Below are positions 23,287-35,600 of a stretch of 64,000 nt of DNA, piece after piece; position 1 is the stretch's first letter; every line of letters begins with the position of its first letter. The notes beneath the pieces are model-generated. The model was not told the DNA's origin. It searched no databases and saw only the letters and a list, made by a program, of their open reading frames with translations. The DNA comes from Adiantum capillus-veneris (taxonomy: Eukaryota > Streptophyta > Polypodiopsida > Polypodiales > Pteridaceae), in the NCBI GenBank assembly GCA_014529385.2, contig CM043966.1:96162587-96226586 (forward strand), written 5' to 3'. A program made the position numbers and the translations under genes.

Positions 23287-23780
23287 ACTACAATGTGCCT
23301 GCCTCAACAACGTTTATTACCCCCATTCATTAATTCAGGAGCAGCACCCTAAACTTTACGTATCTATTTTCGTAAATTTTTGAGTCTAGTTGCATGTAAT
23401 AAAACATGTGTATCAATGTGCGCATCTTGAAGTCACTAAAGAGAGCTTTCTAATGCACCTCACGACGAAACAGAGCCCAAATGTACACTTTAGCTCACAT
23501 TTAAGTTGTCAATTTTTTGTTAATTATGGTAAAATTGAAGGGTTAAAGGGCCATGCACTCACCTGACAAGTGTCAAGACATACATAAATGACTCCGGTTA
23601 ACTAAATTTGAATTTAGTTAACTGAGAGAGCCCCCTCTTGTTGCACACCTGCCTCCCACCACCTGGAGTTCACTCCAGTCTGCATGGGAGCTCCCCTACC
23701 CTATATAATGACCCCTAGGTCCCTCACAAAGCACATTGCATGCTTTGAGAGCTCTTCACGAGAAGGAAATTCTGCTGAAT

Positions 23781-23786
<6 letters not shown>
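23287..23786 (+). repeat. U3 part of a Gypsy LTR, matching the 3' LTR at 48268
   Basis: The first ~400 bp match 48268-48664 closely, starting at (c)aatgtgcctgcctcaac and running to cacctggagttcactccagt. The partner begins TGTAATGTG right after a Gypsy gag-pol, so this is LTR U3. Palindromes lie at 23597-23622 (GTTAACTAAATT-TG-AATTTAGTTAAC) and at the ctggagt-tc-actccag just before a TATA box (ctatataatga, about 23701). The position suggests the promoter and start of the retrotransposon RNA. The first bases are mutated (TACAATG against TGTAATG). Confidence 0.7.

Positions 23787-23874
<88 letters not shown>
23784..23874. repeat. (CA)n microsatellite, about 45 repeats
   Basis: An uninterrupted cacaca run downstream of the LTR TATA box. 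The His/Thr and Val/Cys open frames crossing it are artefacts. Confidence 0.95.
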
Positions 23875-23877
<3 letters not shown>

Positions 23878-26375
23878 AAGGTAGAGGTGGTTCACGTGAG
23901 ACGACGAACGAGGCGACGAGGAAGCAATTTGCGATCAATGGCTTGAGGCTTGCGAATTGAGAATCCAAAGGTAAAAAAAATTAAATTTCAGTACGCATAC
24001 GCACTCTCTTATGCTCAAAAGACTCTCTCTCTCTCTCTCTTATCAGAATTAGTGATTTTTCTCTCTCTAGAATTTTACGTAACCATTCATGCTATGTAGC
24101 ATGCAACTCTTGCATGCATGATTCTCACATGCATAAAGCCTCTAGGAATGATAAGAATCTCTAAAAATTACAGAAATCTTGCATGCATGCTCAATACGCA
24201 CTTATACTTGCTCTATCGGTGCACGCATGGACCTAGAAATGCATGTATCATCAAGCGAATTGAACATAATCATTCATGAGTCATTACATTCACTTAATTA
24301 GTAATTACACACTATAAAACCAGCTAAGACCATAAATTTTATTGATCAATCGCTAACTATTAGCTAATTAAGGGTTAAGTGTGTTTCCGATCAAATTTTT
24401 TGTATCACTGAGATTATAGTTTTTAAAATTACTTCTGGCATGAGAAAAATTAATCAGTTTTTTTTTCAAAATTTTAACAAAAATTTTCTAGCTTAAAAAA
24501 ATATTTTTAGGCAAAAATAAATATGATTTACACTAAAAATAGGTAATTTTAGCCTAGAAAATTTATGAAAAATTAGTAAATATATTCAAGAATTATTGAA
24601 AAAAATTTACAGAACTTCTTGAGACTTGTTTCATCTTTGTAATTTTTTTTTGTGATTTTTATGTGCACGAATGATTTTTATATATAAATAAATTCCCATC
24701 AAATTACATACAGAAATCACTTTTCACGTAAATTTTGGGGAAATTAGGTCCACTAGACCCTAGAGTTTAAGATTATTAAATTATTTGGATGTTGATTGAA
24801 CAAGCCCTCGGACTTGCGCTTAGCACGAGGAATTGTCCTACTAATTTTAATCTTTGAGTTGCGCCCCGAAAGTCGCAAAGAAGAACAATGATGAAGCTGA
24901 CCCAAGCCATGCTTCAATAGACGAAGCAAACTAGCCACTGCAACAGAACATTGTCGTAAATCTAAACCAAGTATCAATTGTTTTAAAGTTTATGCATAGT
25001 AGATAAGCATGACTTAGATGAGCCTTGGAAACCATAAAAAAGACATTGGCTGTATAAACCGAAACACATGCTTTGTTCATAGAAACTTAAATAAGAATTA
25101 CTAGATCTTCTTTTAAAAGTACTGTTTGCGTCAAGTTTGGGTGAAAGAGAATTCGATTGCATTTCTGAAATAGAGACTAAATCTATTGGATGGTAGCTTG
25201 ATGCCACGTTGGTGGGCAATGCGGGTTGGTGTCCATGACGCGTTGGTGTGCGATGCCGGATTGGTGCCCAAAAAGGGTTGTTTTCATGATTTAAATACTT
25301 GATTATGAATAAGAAAACATTTGTACAAAGACTCTGTTGGTGCATAGAAAAATCCTATTGTTGCAGGTTTGTCGTGATCAATGGTTAAGTTGAATAAGTA
25401 GGTTAATTTCAAATAGAGTTGTCTGATGAAAGACTATCTTTGTGAGATCCCCAACCTGCCAATACCAAGATTGGGATGGGATCCTTGACAGGTCTCTAGG
25501 TCTGATAAAAATCAGAGTCTCTAAACAAGAAAAATCCAGAGAATAGACCTTTACCATTGACAATGGCTTGGGTCTATACCCTTAGAAGAAGACCTAGTTC
25601 TGTCTCGCAACGAAAACGGGACAACGTATTAAAAGTCCAAAAAACTATTTCGGCCCTATAACTTCCACAAATTGGGCTAAGATATCCTCAACAAACGCTT
25701 TCTTCCCCCTAACATATCTGAGGGCATAGCCGCTGGTGGAATCCTTTTCCAAGTGAAGATGTTTTCCAAACGTTTTTAGTACACGGGGATGGATAGTTAC
25801 CTGACTAATCAGGTCCACCCATCCATGATTGACAACCTTAGTCAAACCCCACTTACCACCCCGCACTTACACATGATTCTTTTGTTTTCTAATTACTATC
25901 ACATTGTTTTAACACTTAAAATAATAATTTCTTTTAACTTTCCGTCACAGTAATTCCTTCAATCAATTATGAAAAACAACATTGAAAGCATTGTTTTAGA
26001 AAACACACATCTTTAAACTTAAGATAGGGTACTGTCAATCAAAACATTGTCCATAATAACCATGACCAGTACTCTTCTTGTCTCAAGACCATCTAAGGGT
26101 GAAAAAAAACGGCACCCATTCCTTATTCTAAATCCGGAGTGGATAAACCCCCACCCAAGGTTTCGGGTGCCCATACACCAAACTAGTTGCCCATACAACC
26201 AGGCGGCTCCCCTAGGATAAAAACGGTATCTTAGCTTATGTAGAAACATCAAGACATGACACGGAGTAGAAACTCATCGTTCATGGGGGTAACCGACTTA
26301 TCCGTGGCTGGAAAGCCATCATTATCATCAATTTATACCAAGGAGTCGGAGGTGTCTTGAGACAAGCTGTCTTAA
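23875..26375. other. no gene recognised; very AT-rich then mixed sequence
   Basis: From 24000 to 24720 the DNA is strongly AT-rich with (CT)n at about 24023-24040. From 24750 to 26260 several minus-strand frames of 60-120 codons read somewhat like protein but show no motif I can name and are broken. This could be the U5/leader of the LTR beginning at 23287, or an inserted decayed element. Confidence 0.35.
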
Positions 26376-27704
26376 CACTAGGTTGGTAACCTAACAGGAC
26401 ATAAAAGTGTCCTTTCAGGTTTTTGAAAAAAACCTCCAAAACCATAGTAGATCCACTCATTTTGTAAAATCCTTTCATGAGGTTATAGTTCAATGCCTAC
26501 TAAACATGGAAAAAATTAAGAAACTTGTAAAATTTCTCATCTTTTGGTCACACCAAGCCTCCAAAGTTGATGGACCAGTGAATTTTCATCAAAACAGTCA
26601 TTTCTTACGTTTTGTTGCATAAAAATAAGATTAGGGATTTTTGTAGGACTTGAGATAAATTCCCTAGTTAACTTCAATGGGTTGGTGATCAGAACATATG
26701 ATTGCTTCTCACTCACTATTTTTTGTTTTGCCAAAATAAATAGTTAAATGTTTACCACTCTGCAAACCTATCATCAAAGTTTCTATAGCCACGCTCAATA
26801 CAAATAATATATGCATGTTTTCTTAGTTCCCTATTGCCCTTTATGTTCATAAGGATCCATGAGCATGTCAAAAGAATAATACATCTCTTACCAAGGGGAA
26901 TCTTGGGGACAAAGATGAAGTGTTAAATACAGCAAACATGAAAAAATTGGGTTCAATATTATGAGTTGTAGAATCCCATAGAAACTATTCAATATCTAAC
27001 CCAATTTGATCCTTATGACTAGATATGGTTACTACCTACAAAATGCATGTAGTTGTCACAAGAAACTAACAATATTGAAAAAGCTATACTTGATATAATA
27101 GAATGTTTCGTTTTCTTCTATAATTGAAAAAATCAACCATCGTTGTGTACTATGCAAAATAGGGTATTAGGTGCCCCAAAACTCAATGAATGTTAGCTTT
27201 ATGTTACAATATGCAACATAGAAAATGAAAAATGCATTTGGATATCATGAAATCCACCAAAAAAATCATAGAAGAGCTAAAATTGGCTAAAAAACAAGAT
27301 TTGACAATTTTTGTAATTTGGTCATAACTTACAACATCAATATTTATTTCTCCCTAGAAGCATCACGACATGTTCAGGACTACTAAAGATAGTTCTCTAG
27401 CATTATAGACCTCACAAACATGAATTCTAGAGTGATATAGTTGCAAAAAGTTGAAAAAAGCCAAAAACAGGACTCGTTTTTTTCACACAGTTTAGGTTGT
27501 GAAATGTTGTGCAAGGACAATGTTAAAGATGGAATTGATATTCCAAAAAATTGTCGAGTTTTTTTCAGCTCATGAGACAACTTTCTAGATAGATAGCACC
27601 TCAAAATCCATTTTGAAACTCTTGACATAATTCAAGGAAAATGGTCATTTAACAGGACATAAAAGTGTCCCAGGACATAAAAGTGTCCCATTACCAACCT
27701 AGTG
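26376..27704. mobile_element. CACTA-like non-autonomous DNA transposon, 1,329 bp
   Basis: Perfect 14-bp terminal inverted repeats: CACTAGGTTGGTAA at 26376-26389 and its reverse complement at 27691-27704. Just inside each end lies the near-palindrome GGACATAAAAGTGTCC, once on the left (about 26397-26412) and twice in tandem on the right (about 27655-27690). Terminal CACTA plus subterminal repeats is the signature of the CACTA (En/Spm) superfamily, whose transposase binds the subterminal motifs. The outer flanks are TTAA on both sides; CACTA elements make 3-bp duplications, and taa versus tta is not a perfect one. The interior is AT-rich with no transposase, so it is non-autonomous. Confidence 0.75.
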
Positions 27705-28519
27705 TTAAGGATGATCAATCATATCTTTCCTAATTCAACCAGTTTTAACCCAAACAATTCTTTTCTACATTATAAACAAATGCATGTTGGAAGTTACCTT
27801 CCGGTTTTGATCAATTATTCCTTTTTTGATTCTTACTCACTCCTTGCGTATACAATGCTAACTTATAAAATAACTTAAACGTGTTAAAGACTTAATTGAA
27901 TAATGGGAAACCCACTTGGGACTTATCAACCATCTGCTACTGCGCTGGCACCTGAAGACTCTCCTCTGTAGGCCTACTACTAGACCCAGCTTCATCGTCG
28001 TGCGACGCTCTAGTTCTTTTTAGAGCTCTGTCCTCATCATCAGATGTAGGATTGGCTCGGGTCCTTTTAGGTGCTATAACTTCTTATCCTTATGAAAAGG
28101 ACGTCTAATCATTAGGTAAATTATCTAAAAGCTAAACTTAACCCTTGTATCCAATTTTACACAAATCTAGGTTAAATTTATAGTCTTAATTGGTAAATTC
28201 TTAACATAGTAATTTCTTATTTTGCCTATATAAGCATTATAAATTTTTTCAGCTTGCCTAAGCATTTTCTAAGCTCTTCTAATTTTCTTTATCTTTTTCC
28301 TAATTTCCCCATCGAATTTTTAAGCTTGGAATCTGCTTATTTTTAGCTTAATAATATTTTTATTTATTTTCTCTTAAAGATTTGATTTTCTCAACTTTAT
28401 ATCACAAGTTTACACTTACTATAATTTTTCTAAAAACTTTTGACCGTAAAGTCTATTTATTTTAATTAATCTTTTGCTAAAAATAAGACTTTTGGTCAAT
28501 TATAATTTTTTGAACTCAT
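27705..28519. other. AT-rich; possible short coding tail on the minus strand
   Basis: At 27940-28072 the minus strand reads PKRTRANPTSDDEDRALKRT, then DDEAGSSSRPTEES, a hydrophilic, charged tail unlike the surrounding DNA, ending in a stop. It could be the end of a retroelement protein or a captured exon. The rest is AT-rich with no gene. Confidence 0.3.
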
Positions 28520-29880
28520 TAAATAGCTATGGTATAATTATCACAAGGAGATAAGGATGTTTGTGATTTCTGGTAATTATTTTAATTTTTCAACTCAATT
28601 ATCTAATTTCCATCTTTAATTTTCAACTATAATCAATACAATTTGACTAAACTAAATATCTACACTAAGTTTCTAACCTTGTTATAATTATCACCACTCC
28701 TTTAGGATGTAATATACCTCTTAAAAATAGCATGTAATCATCTAACATTATTTACTAATTTTCCCCTTTACTTTTTAGCTAAAATTAGTATATTTTGACT
28801 TAGATAAATATCTATACTAAATTTCTAACCTTGAAATAATTTTCACTGCCTTTCTATCATATATTCTAACTCTGATAAATAACATGTAATCATATAACAT
28901 GATTTACTAATTTTTCCCTTTACTTTTTATCTAAAATTAGTATAATTTGACTCAATTAAATATCTACACTAAATTTTTAACCTTGGTATAATTATCACGG
29001 CCTTTTTATCATGTATTCTAACACTCATAAATAGCATATAATTATATAACATGATTTACTAATTTCCCCCTTTAAGTTTTCTTTTAAAACAGTATTTTTC
29101 TACTAAGATAATTATCTATAATCAAAATAATTATCACGGGTTCTCTAAGATGTGTTTTACCTCCGATAATTATCTCAGAGCTTTTTAGTTTAATTTTCTC
29201 TTAAAAATAGTGTTTTTCTATTGAAATAATTAGGTAAAATAATTATCTGAGGTTAAGGTAATTATCATGGGTTTATTAAGATGTCTTTTACCTCTGATAA
29301 TTATCTCAAAGCTTTTTGGATTAATTTGATATTTTCTCCCTTTTATTTTTCCTTAAAAATAGTGTTTTTTTCCTGAGATAATTAGTCAAACTAAATATCT
29401 GTAGTTAAGATAATTTTCACTGGCTTTTAAAGATGATTTTTACATGTGATAATTATCTCAAAGCTTTTTGGATTAGTTTGCTATTTTCCCCCTTTTTATT
29501 TTTCCTTAAAAATAGTATATTTCTACTGAGATAATTAGTTAAACTAATTATCTAAGATTAAGATAATTATCACAGGTTTCTTAAGATGATTTTTACTTCT
29601 GATAATTATCTTGAAGATTTTTGGATTAGTTTGCTATTTTTTCTCTTTCATTTTCCTTTAAAAACAGTGTTTTGTTGCTGAGATAATTAGTTAAACTAAT
29701 TATCTGAGATCAAGATAATTATCGCGGATTTTTTAAGATGTATTTTACCTCTGATAATTATCTCAAAGCTTTTTGGATTAATTTGATCCTTTCTCTCTTT
29801 CATTTTTCCTTAAAACAATGTAATTTTACTTAAATAATTACAAAAATTACTCAAAAAATTAAAAGATATTTTTCCTAGCC
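28520..29880. repeat. AT-rich tandem array, about nine ~150-bp units
   Basis: The marker ttatcac (or a close variant) recurs at about 28537, 28687, 28839, 28989, 29131, 29262, 29413, 29568 and 29719, a spacing of 131-155 bp. In the last five units gataattatctcaaagcttt follows at 29165, 29296, 29448, 29601 and 29753. Units also share aattagttaaactaattatctgag and cctTAAAAAtagtgttttt. GATAATTATC is a perfect 10-bp palindrome. The left units are more diverged and the right ones more alike. Between the array and the primer site at 30.9 kb there is no gene. Confidence 0.85.
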
Positions 29881-30911
29881 TAATGACTGTTTACAATAAC
29901 TCTAATAATTATCTCATCTTAATCTAAATTTAATTAATATAATTATCATTAATTTATGATTAAAATAAGTAATTTCAACCCTAATATAATATAATAATTA
30001 ATTAGATTAGTATTCCTAAGCTTAATCTTAATAATCAGCAAAAAATTTAGAATTAGGAGAGAATTTTAGAGTATAAATAGGTTTAATTTTCAATTAATTA
30101 AGAAAATGTAAATAGGTTAACATAGTTCTACCAATTAAAAAAGGTTAGTGCTAATTATCGTTGATTAATCAACTAGAGCTTTTCTCTCTAGTGATTTCTG
30201 CGTAGAGGTCCCTCTAGATGAGAGAAATTTTTCCAAGGCTCCGAGTCTGCTCAAAATGTGAAGCAAGGGGTCTTATTTATAGGTTTCTGGGCACTCACAG
30301 GATGAAATGGCAGTAACTTGCATCCCAAGGCAGCCCTGTAGCTCCACAAGCGTCCCCTGCTGCTAAATCTAGTCTGGGAAAGTTCCACACAACCCCCCCC
30401 CAGCTTCCAGAATCGATTTTTGCTATTTTTCCTAACTTTTAATGATTAAAGTTGGGAATATCAGCAATTTCTAGAACCTTAATTAAGGAATTGCTTGTAA
30501 ATATTTCATAGTGTGGTAGTTTTTAGGAAACAAATATACAGGTGTGTGTGGGATGGAAAGAGGGGATTGGTCTCGAACCAATCGACGGATGTGTGGACCC
30601 GTTAAGTCGGGTGCTTTTCACGAATTGGACTTAAATGATGATAGATAATGTATAACTAAGTCCTAACCTTAGGGGATCAACTGACGGTTGTGTCTCACTC
30701 TTGATGAGGAAAAAAACGTCAGTCTATGAACCAAGGGTTCTAGTTATTTGCGATTCCAAAACGGATAAGCAATCCCTTTTGGGGTGATCTCGCTAAAGGA
30801 TAAGTAGAGTTAGGGCAACTCACTTGATCGTTCCTCCGCTTTGCATTGCAGAGTCAGAGCAGATGTGTTGAGCTCTCCCAATCACCGATTTTAGACTACC
30901 CGGGACGTTAA
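29881..30911 (+). repeat. probable LTR end region preceding a primer site
   Basis: No gene. Contains a TATA-like tatttatagg (about 30274), a run of nine C (about 30393), and a distinctive end, cccgggacgttaata, directly before a Met-tRNA primer site. GGGACGTTACA is a common plant Gypsy LTR terminus, so gggacgttaata looks like a mutated LTR end. Where this LTR begins is unclear: either near 29.9 kb or as far left as 23287. Confidence 0.5.
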
Positions 30912-30912
30912 T

Positions 30913-30926
30913 AGGCGGTATCAGAG
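30913..30926 (+). other. primer binding site, initiator-Met tRNA type
   Basis: Reads gcGGTATCAGAGCC, one base from the standard TGGTATCAGAGCC. It marks the start of the internal region of a plus-strand LTR retrotransposon, most simply the one whose gag-pol resumes at 43539. Confidence 0.7.
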
Positions 30927-31857
30927 CCTAGGTTAAACCTAGGTTAACGATAGAATGTAGATAGAAAGGCATTATTTTAATATCCACTATTGTCTGCTTA
31001 CATTTTCTAAATTACTCTACTGAATTGATTTTGTATTCTTACGTATATATATATATAACATGTTTCAGGATCAGCATGAGACATACATGCAATTTAAATA
31101 TTCAACATCATGTATTTGACTGCATGCCGATCAAACGACTACGAACTTTGGGAAACAATCATGAGGATTCTAGAAGTATTAACCACTCTGCATTTTACCA
31201 GGATCTAGTGAGGATGGTACAGAACCTGGTGGGTCCGTGGAGGCACTTTCACCATTAGGGCCGGAAGCTTAGGCAATTTGAGGAATGATCTCCACCACCT
31301 CAAATGGTGTGAAGAGCTAAAGCTGGTCCATTACTATACCTTTTGGTCAACCAACTCTAGGACAATGATCGTAGACGAAAGCGTTAACCTCAACCGATGG
31401 GTCTATGACAAGGTCATTGCAGCCGTTCTAGAAGATAGAGTGGTTGTTATGGGGAGAAATAGCCACTTTTCGGGCAAGGGATGGACGACTGGATTACCGC
31501 ACTTCCCCGCCACTTATTGATTCTTAGCCCCTGCTAGAGAACCCCCACATCTCATGGCTATGATTATATGCCAAAAAATTAAACTTATTATTATAATTTT
31601 GTAATAAGGTCATGTACCCCATCGTTGTAAAAGGTTCTTACATAAAAGACATCGATTTTTCTCGTAAATTGTCTCTTGAGTAGTGATAAATGGTTTACTT
31701 ATGAGCTTGTTGGGATTTGGTGATCCCTGCATGTTTTAAGAGGGTTAATTTTATTTGCGAGTTAATCAATTCGTGTTTTTTTTGCTAAAGGTGATGCTTT
31801 TTCGAGTTTATAGAAGCATGGATTTCACTCATATGTATGCTCTCTAAGGTGGCATTG
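30927..31857. other. retrotransposon leader; weak coding frames
   Basis: Frames at 31025-31258 and 31278-31520 (plus) read like protein in places (VYDKVIAAVLEDRVVVMGRN) but carry no family motif. They could be remnants of a leader or additional ORF of the surrounding Gypsy element. Confidence 0.25.
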
Positions 31858-31858
31858 T

Positions 31859-31912
<54 letters not shown>

Positions 31913-31960
31913 TATATATATATAATATTATATATATATATAATATATTATATATAAAAC
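31858..31960. repeat. (TA)n microsatellite
   Basis: About 100 bp of tatata with periodic aatatta interruptions. Confidence 0.95.
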
Positions 31961-31998
31961 TAGATATATTCTTAGGTCGACAGTGTAAAGAAATACTG

Positions 31999-32440
31999 AC
32001 AAGCAATCAAAATTTTGACAGCATAACAACGTGAAAAATTTAAAAAAAAACCATTCCATACTTGCTTCCGTGAAAGCTTGCCTAACTTTCGTTAAGCTTT
32101 CCCATTCTATACTTGCTTCCGTGAAGCTTGCTTAACTTTTGTGTATACATGAAACCATGATTATGTTTCTAAACATGAACAAAAAGCATGATTATATTCA
32201 CAAGCAATCAAAATTTCGGCAGCATAACGGCGTGAAAATTCAAACAAAAAAATTTCCCATTCCATACTTGCTTCCGTGAAGCTTGACTAACTTTTCTGTA
32301 TAAATGAAACCATGATTATGTTTTCAAACATGAACAAAAAGCATGATTATATTGACAAGCAATCAACATTTTGGAGCATAATGGCATGAAAATTCAAACA
32401 AAAAAAATCCCCATTCCATACTTGCTTCCGTGCAACAGCG
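31999..32440 (+). repeat. tandem subrepeats 3' of the ParB-methyltransferase gene
   Basis: Three diverged copies of acaagcaatcaaaattt...gcagcataacggcgtgaaaa followed by ccattccatacttgcttccg, at about 31999, 32201 and 32355. The core ggcagcataacggcgt reappears at 36775 and 37168 in the same orientation, just beyond the 5' end of the minus-strand gene. The gene is thus bracketed by direct copies of this family. Confidence 0.7.
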
Positions 32441-32697
32441 AATGCTCACGGGAAGAAGAAATTACATACGCAAAAAAGCATGTGTTGGTATATTACTTTG
32501 GTAAATCCAAAGCTCTCAACTAACTTCTATCTAGCATAATAAATATGAAATCATGGCTGAATTGATAAGGACAATCAACACCAACAACATGTCTTCAGTA
32601 ATACCAAAAAAGTGGCACCCAAACACCATGGTCACACGTCGTTCCATAAAAATCACAAACTAGAAAAAACGATAGATAATACCAATGTTGATGTCAA

Positions 32698-35600
32698 TCA
32701 AGGGCAATGTGATCCAGGCTCATATTGTTGCCAATCAGTCTCCTCATCGCTATCTGCATCAACTGCTGAAATAGCACATACACATGGAGCCTTGAAGCAT
32801 GAAAGATGTTGATGGAAGACCTCTGGAACACTATCTATGCAGAGACAGTGTCTAGACAACTCAACGCAAACATTGCCCAAGCCACCACATCCAGAAAACA
32901 TATCAACAATGTAGGTGTGCTCCGTAGTAAATGTCAGCACAAGCCATCTAAAAAAGGCAAAAAATATGCGCATTTTTACTTTATGTAACATAGTCCAATA
33001 ACGCATAGCAGGAAGCATATGTTCTTACCGAAAGAAGTCAAGGCTACGCTCGGCGGCACCTCTAAGAGTGTGTCCTCCAATGTACTCTCCGTCGGCGCGC
33101 TCCACCAGTATTCCGGACTTGGCATCGAAAGAGTTGTTGTCCACGCTCTCTCCATCTCATCGATCGTAGATAGGACATTGACCCTTATGATAAAACAATC
33201 CTAGCAATAGTGTTTCCACCTACAAATTACAATTAGAATGTGATCTAATTGAAGAAAACTACGAGCATGCTTTTCAATCAACAAATAAATTTACTTACTC
33301 TCTCAATCTCAATGGTCTTTCGCACATAACCATCGGGGATCAAAATAAGGATGGTGTGCATCATTTTGAATCCCATCTTGATGGCATGGCTAGACACAAT
33401 GCCAAAGTGATCAGTGGAGCTTAAGGTGATGTACCACCCATTGTCTGCCACATACTTTGAAGCTATTATGGCCACTTTCTTACTTAATTTTCGAGAGAAT
33501 TGATTCCATGGAGGGACCTGCATAATACGCATTGTTAATTTAATTAAAGTTCCAAAACTATCATAGACTGTCCATTGTGGTTTTGAAGGATGCATACCTC
33601 GTTCTCCAAAAAACTTTCAACTTTAAAGTTTGTTGGAAAATCCACAAACAAAAGAGAGGCCACTTCATTTCTCTTTTCTCCATCAACATGGGCTGAATGA
33701 AGAAAATCCAAGATCTTGCATACGATCAAATACATGTATTTCAAACATTCACAACACACACCACACATAGTTAGTCTTTCTTTCCACATGTGTTTACCAT
33801 TTCTCATCATCGAGAGAAATTTTGTAAACATCTAGCATGTTGCCAATAATGGTCACATCACAATCTATGGAAGGCACTGCATAATCAGAAAATAAAATAT
33901 TTCATCAAGAATTGTTGAGTTGAAAGAAAATGACAGCTAGATATCTATACAAGCAAGTTTACCTGTGGAGCCTTGAGCACCTTTTTGGTTCTTTTTGGGA
34001 GACTTCTTGGGCTTTTTGGATCTAACAAAATCCAATCGTTTCTTTATAGAGGAGATTGTACTATTGTTTACTCTTTTCAAAGAGGTGGCTTTCTTGGAAG
34101 CTGAGCCAATCTCCTCAATACCATTTTCATTTCTTTCAAGAACGTGCTCTAAAGCAAACAAAAATATATTTCTCACAAACATAATCTAAATAGTATGAGC
34201 ACTTTAACAATTTTGTAGTTTTTATAAATGCCAAAAATAACCTTTATATAAGTTCCCTTCATCACGTGGGTAGGTGCCTCGAGTGTAATCTAGCCACCAA
34301 GGGCAATACTAAATTTCCCAAGCAATCAAACCATAATCTCTCATCCATAGTGGATACATACACTCCTCACAAGAGAGGTCCCTCCAACTTTCAACAGCAA
34401 TTGGCAACTTCTCGATCCAACAAAGTTTGATCGTAAAGCTAAATTAGCCATCTACATAAAATGCAGTTAACTTTATTTGAGATCCTTTCCTAAGTGACTT
34501 ATTTATTATACAAACTCTAAGTAAAAAATAGAATAACAACCATAAAGATATCAATTGTATTACCTGAATAATACTCTCCTCAAAGATTCCATAAGCTCTG
34601 GAATTTTTTCATCCGACTCTTTTGTGTTGAGCTTACTCCAAAGCTCCACAAAAGCTTTATCAATGTGGTCCCTCAATTGGTGATGAAACTATGCTTCAAA
34701 GCCCTTCGGCATTTCTTCATCATTTTCCCTTTGATCCTCAAGCATTGCTTCAAGATACTTACCCAATACCACTCTTTACGCAAGTATATTCTAAATTTCA
34801 TTGCACTAATATAACGCTCAGAAGTAACATCATCTACACGGCAATGCATCAAAGAGTGCAATATTTCCTTTTTCCTATAGAGCAAACAATAAACAAACCA
34901 TAAATGCATTGATTCATTTGATGATTTCATGTGTATTTTTTATCCAAAAATTATTACTTCTCTGGTGATATTTTAGAAGTTGCCAAAGAGTGGACCTTGT
35001 CTCTTGTAAGGCCCACTTGATCCTTTTCTCTTATCCAATTGAAGTTAAATAACAAAGAGAAGAACCCCTGGCCATTGGCGGGGTTGGCAATGGCCAACAT
35101 CTATGTTGCATTAGCATGAGATCAAATCAAATCAATTTTTCAATCAAATAAATCAAATTCAAATGACATGTCAACTTACAATTTTGTAGAAATTCAAACA
35201 TGAACGGTGAGAAGAGAAAGTGTTTACCTTATAAGCTCTTTCTTTGAATATTTTTTCTACTCTTCCTCGAGCAACCATTTCCTTTTCTGGCAATGAAATC
35301 GAGGGATCATTGATCTCTTGTATCTCATTGATAAGAGACAAGTCAAAGTCTTCCTTTTGTAGAAGAAAATAAAAAAAAAGTAAGATTTTACAAAATAATG
35401 TCAAGCTTTAGAAATTACCTAAAAAGTGTACTTTAAGGAAAAAAAATATACCTTCCATATGAGCATTGCTAATAAAAGAGCAGGAGCGTTGTACCAACTC
35501 CCTTTAGATGCCTTCTTCTCACAAGCAAGGTCTACCTCTATCCATCGAACCCAATCTTGGGGAAAGCCTTTTATTAAAGAATCTTGGCTTGCCACAGCCA

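Noticed and set aside
26372-27708. piggyBac-type element because of TTAA flanks
   Set aside because: The termini start CACTA and carry subterminal repeats, which fits the CACTA superfamily better; TTAA could be chance. Kept as an open question.
28520-29880. Regularly spaced repeats resembling a CRISPR array
   Set aside because: The whole ~150-bp unit is repeated, not a short repeat with unique spacers, and the context is a plant retroelement-rich region.
32698-33018. C5-cytosine methyltransferase reading of DMFSGCGG
   Set aside because: A C5 enzyme would follow this with a PCQ motif and other blocks downstream, but the protein ends about 65 residues later. Motif I at the C-terminus fits a beta-class amino methyltransferase.
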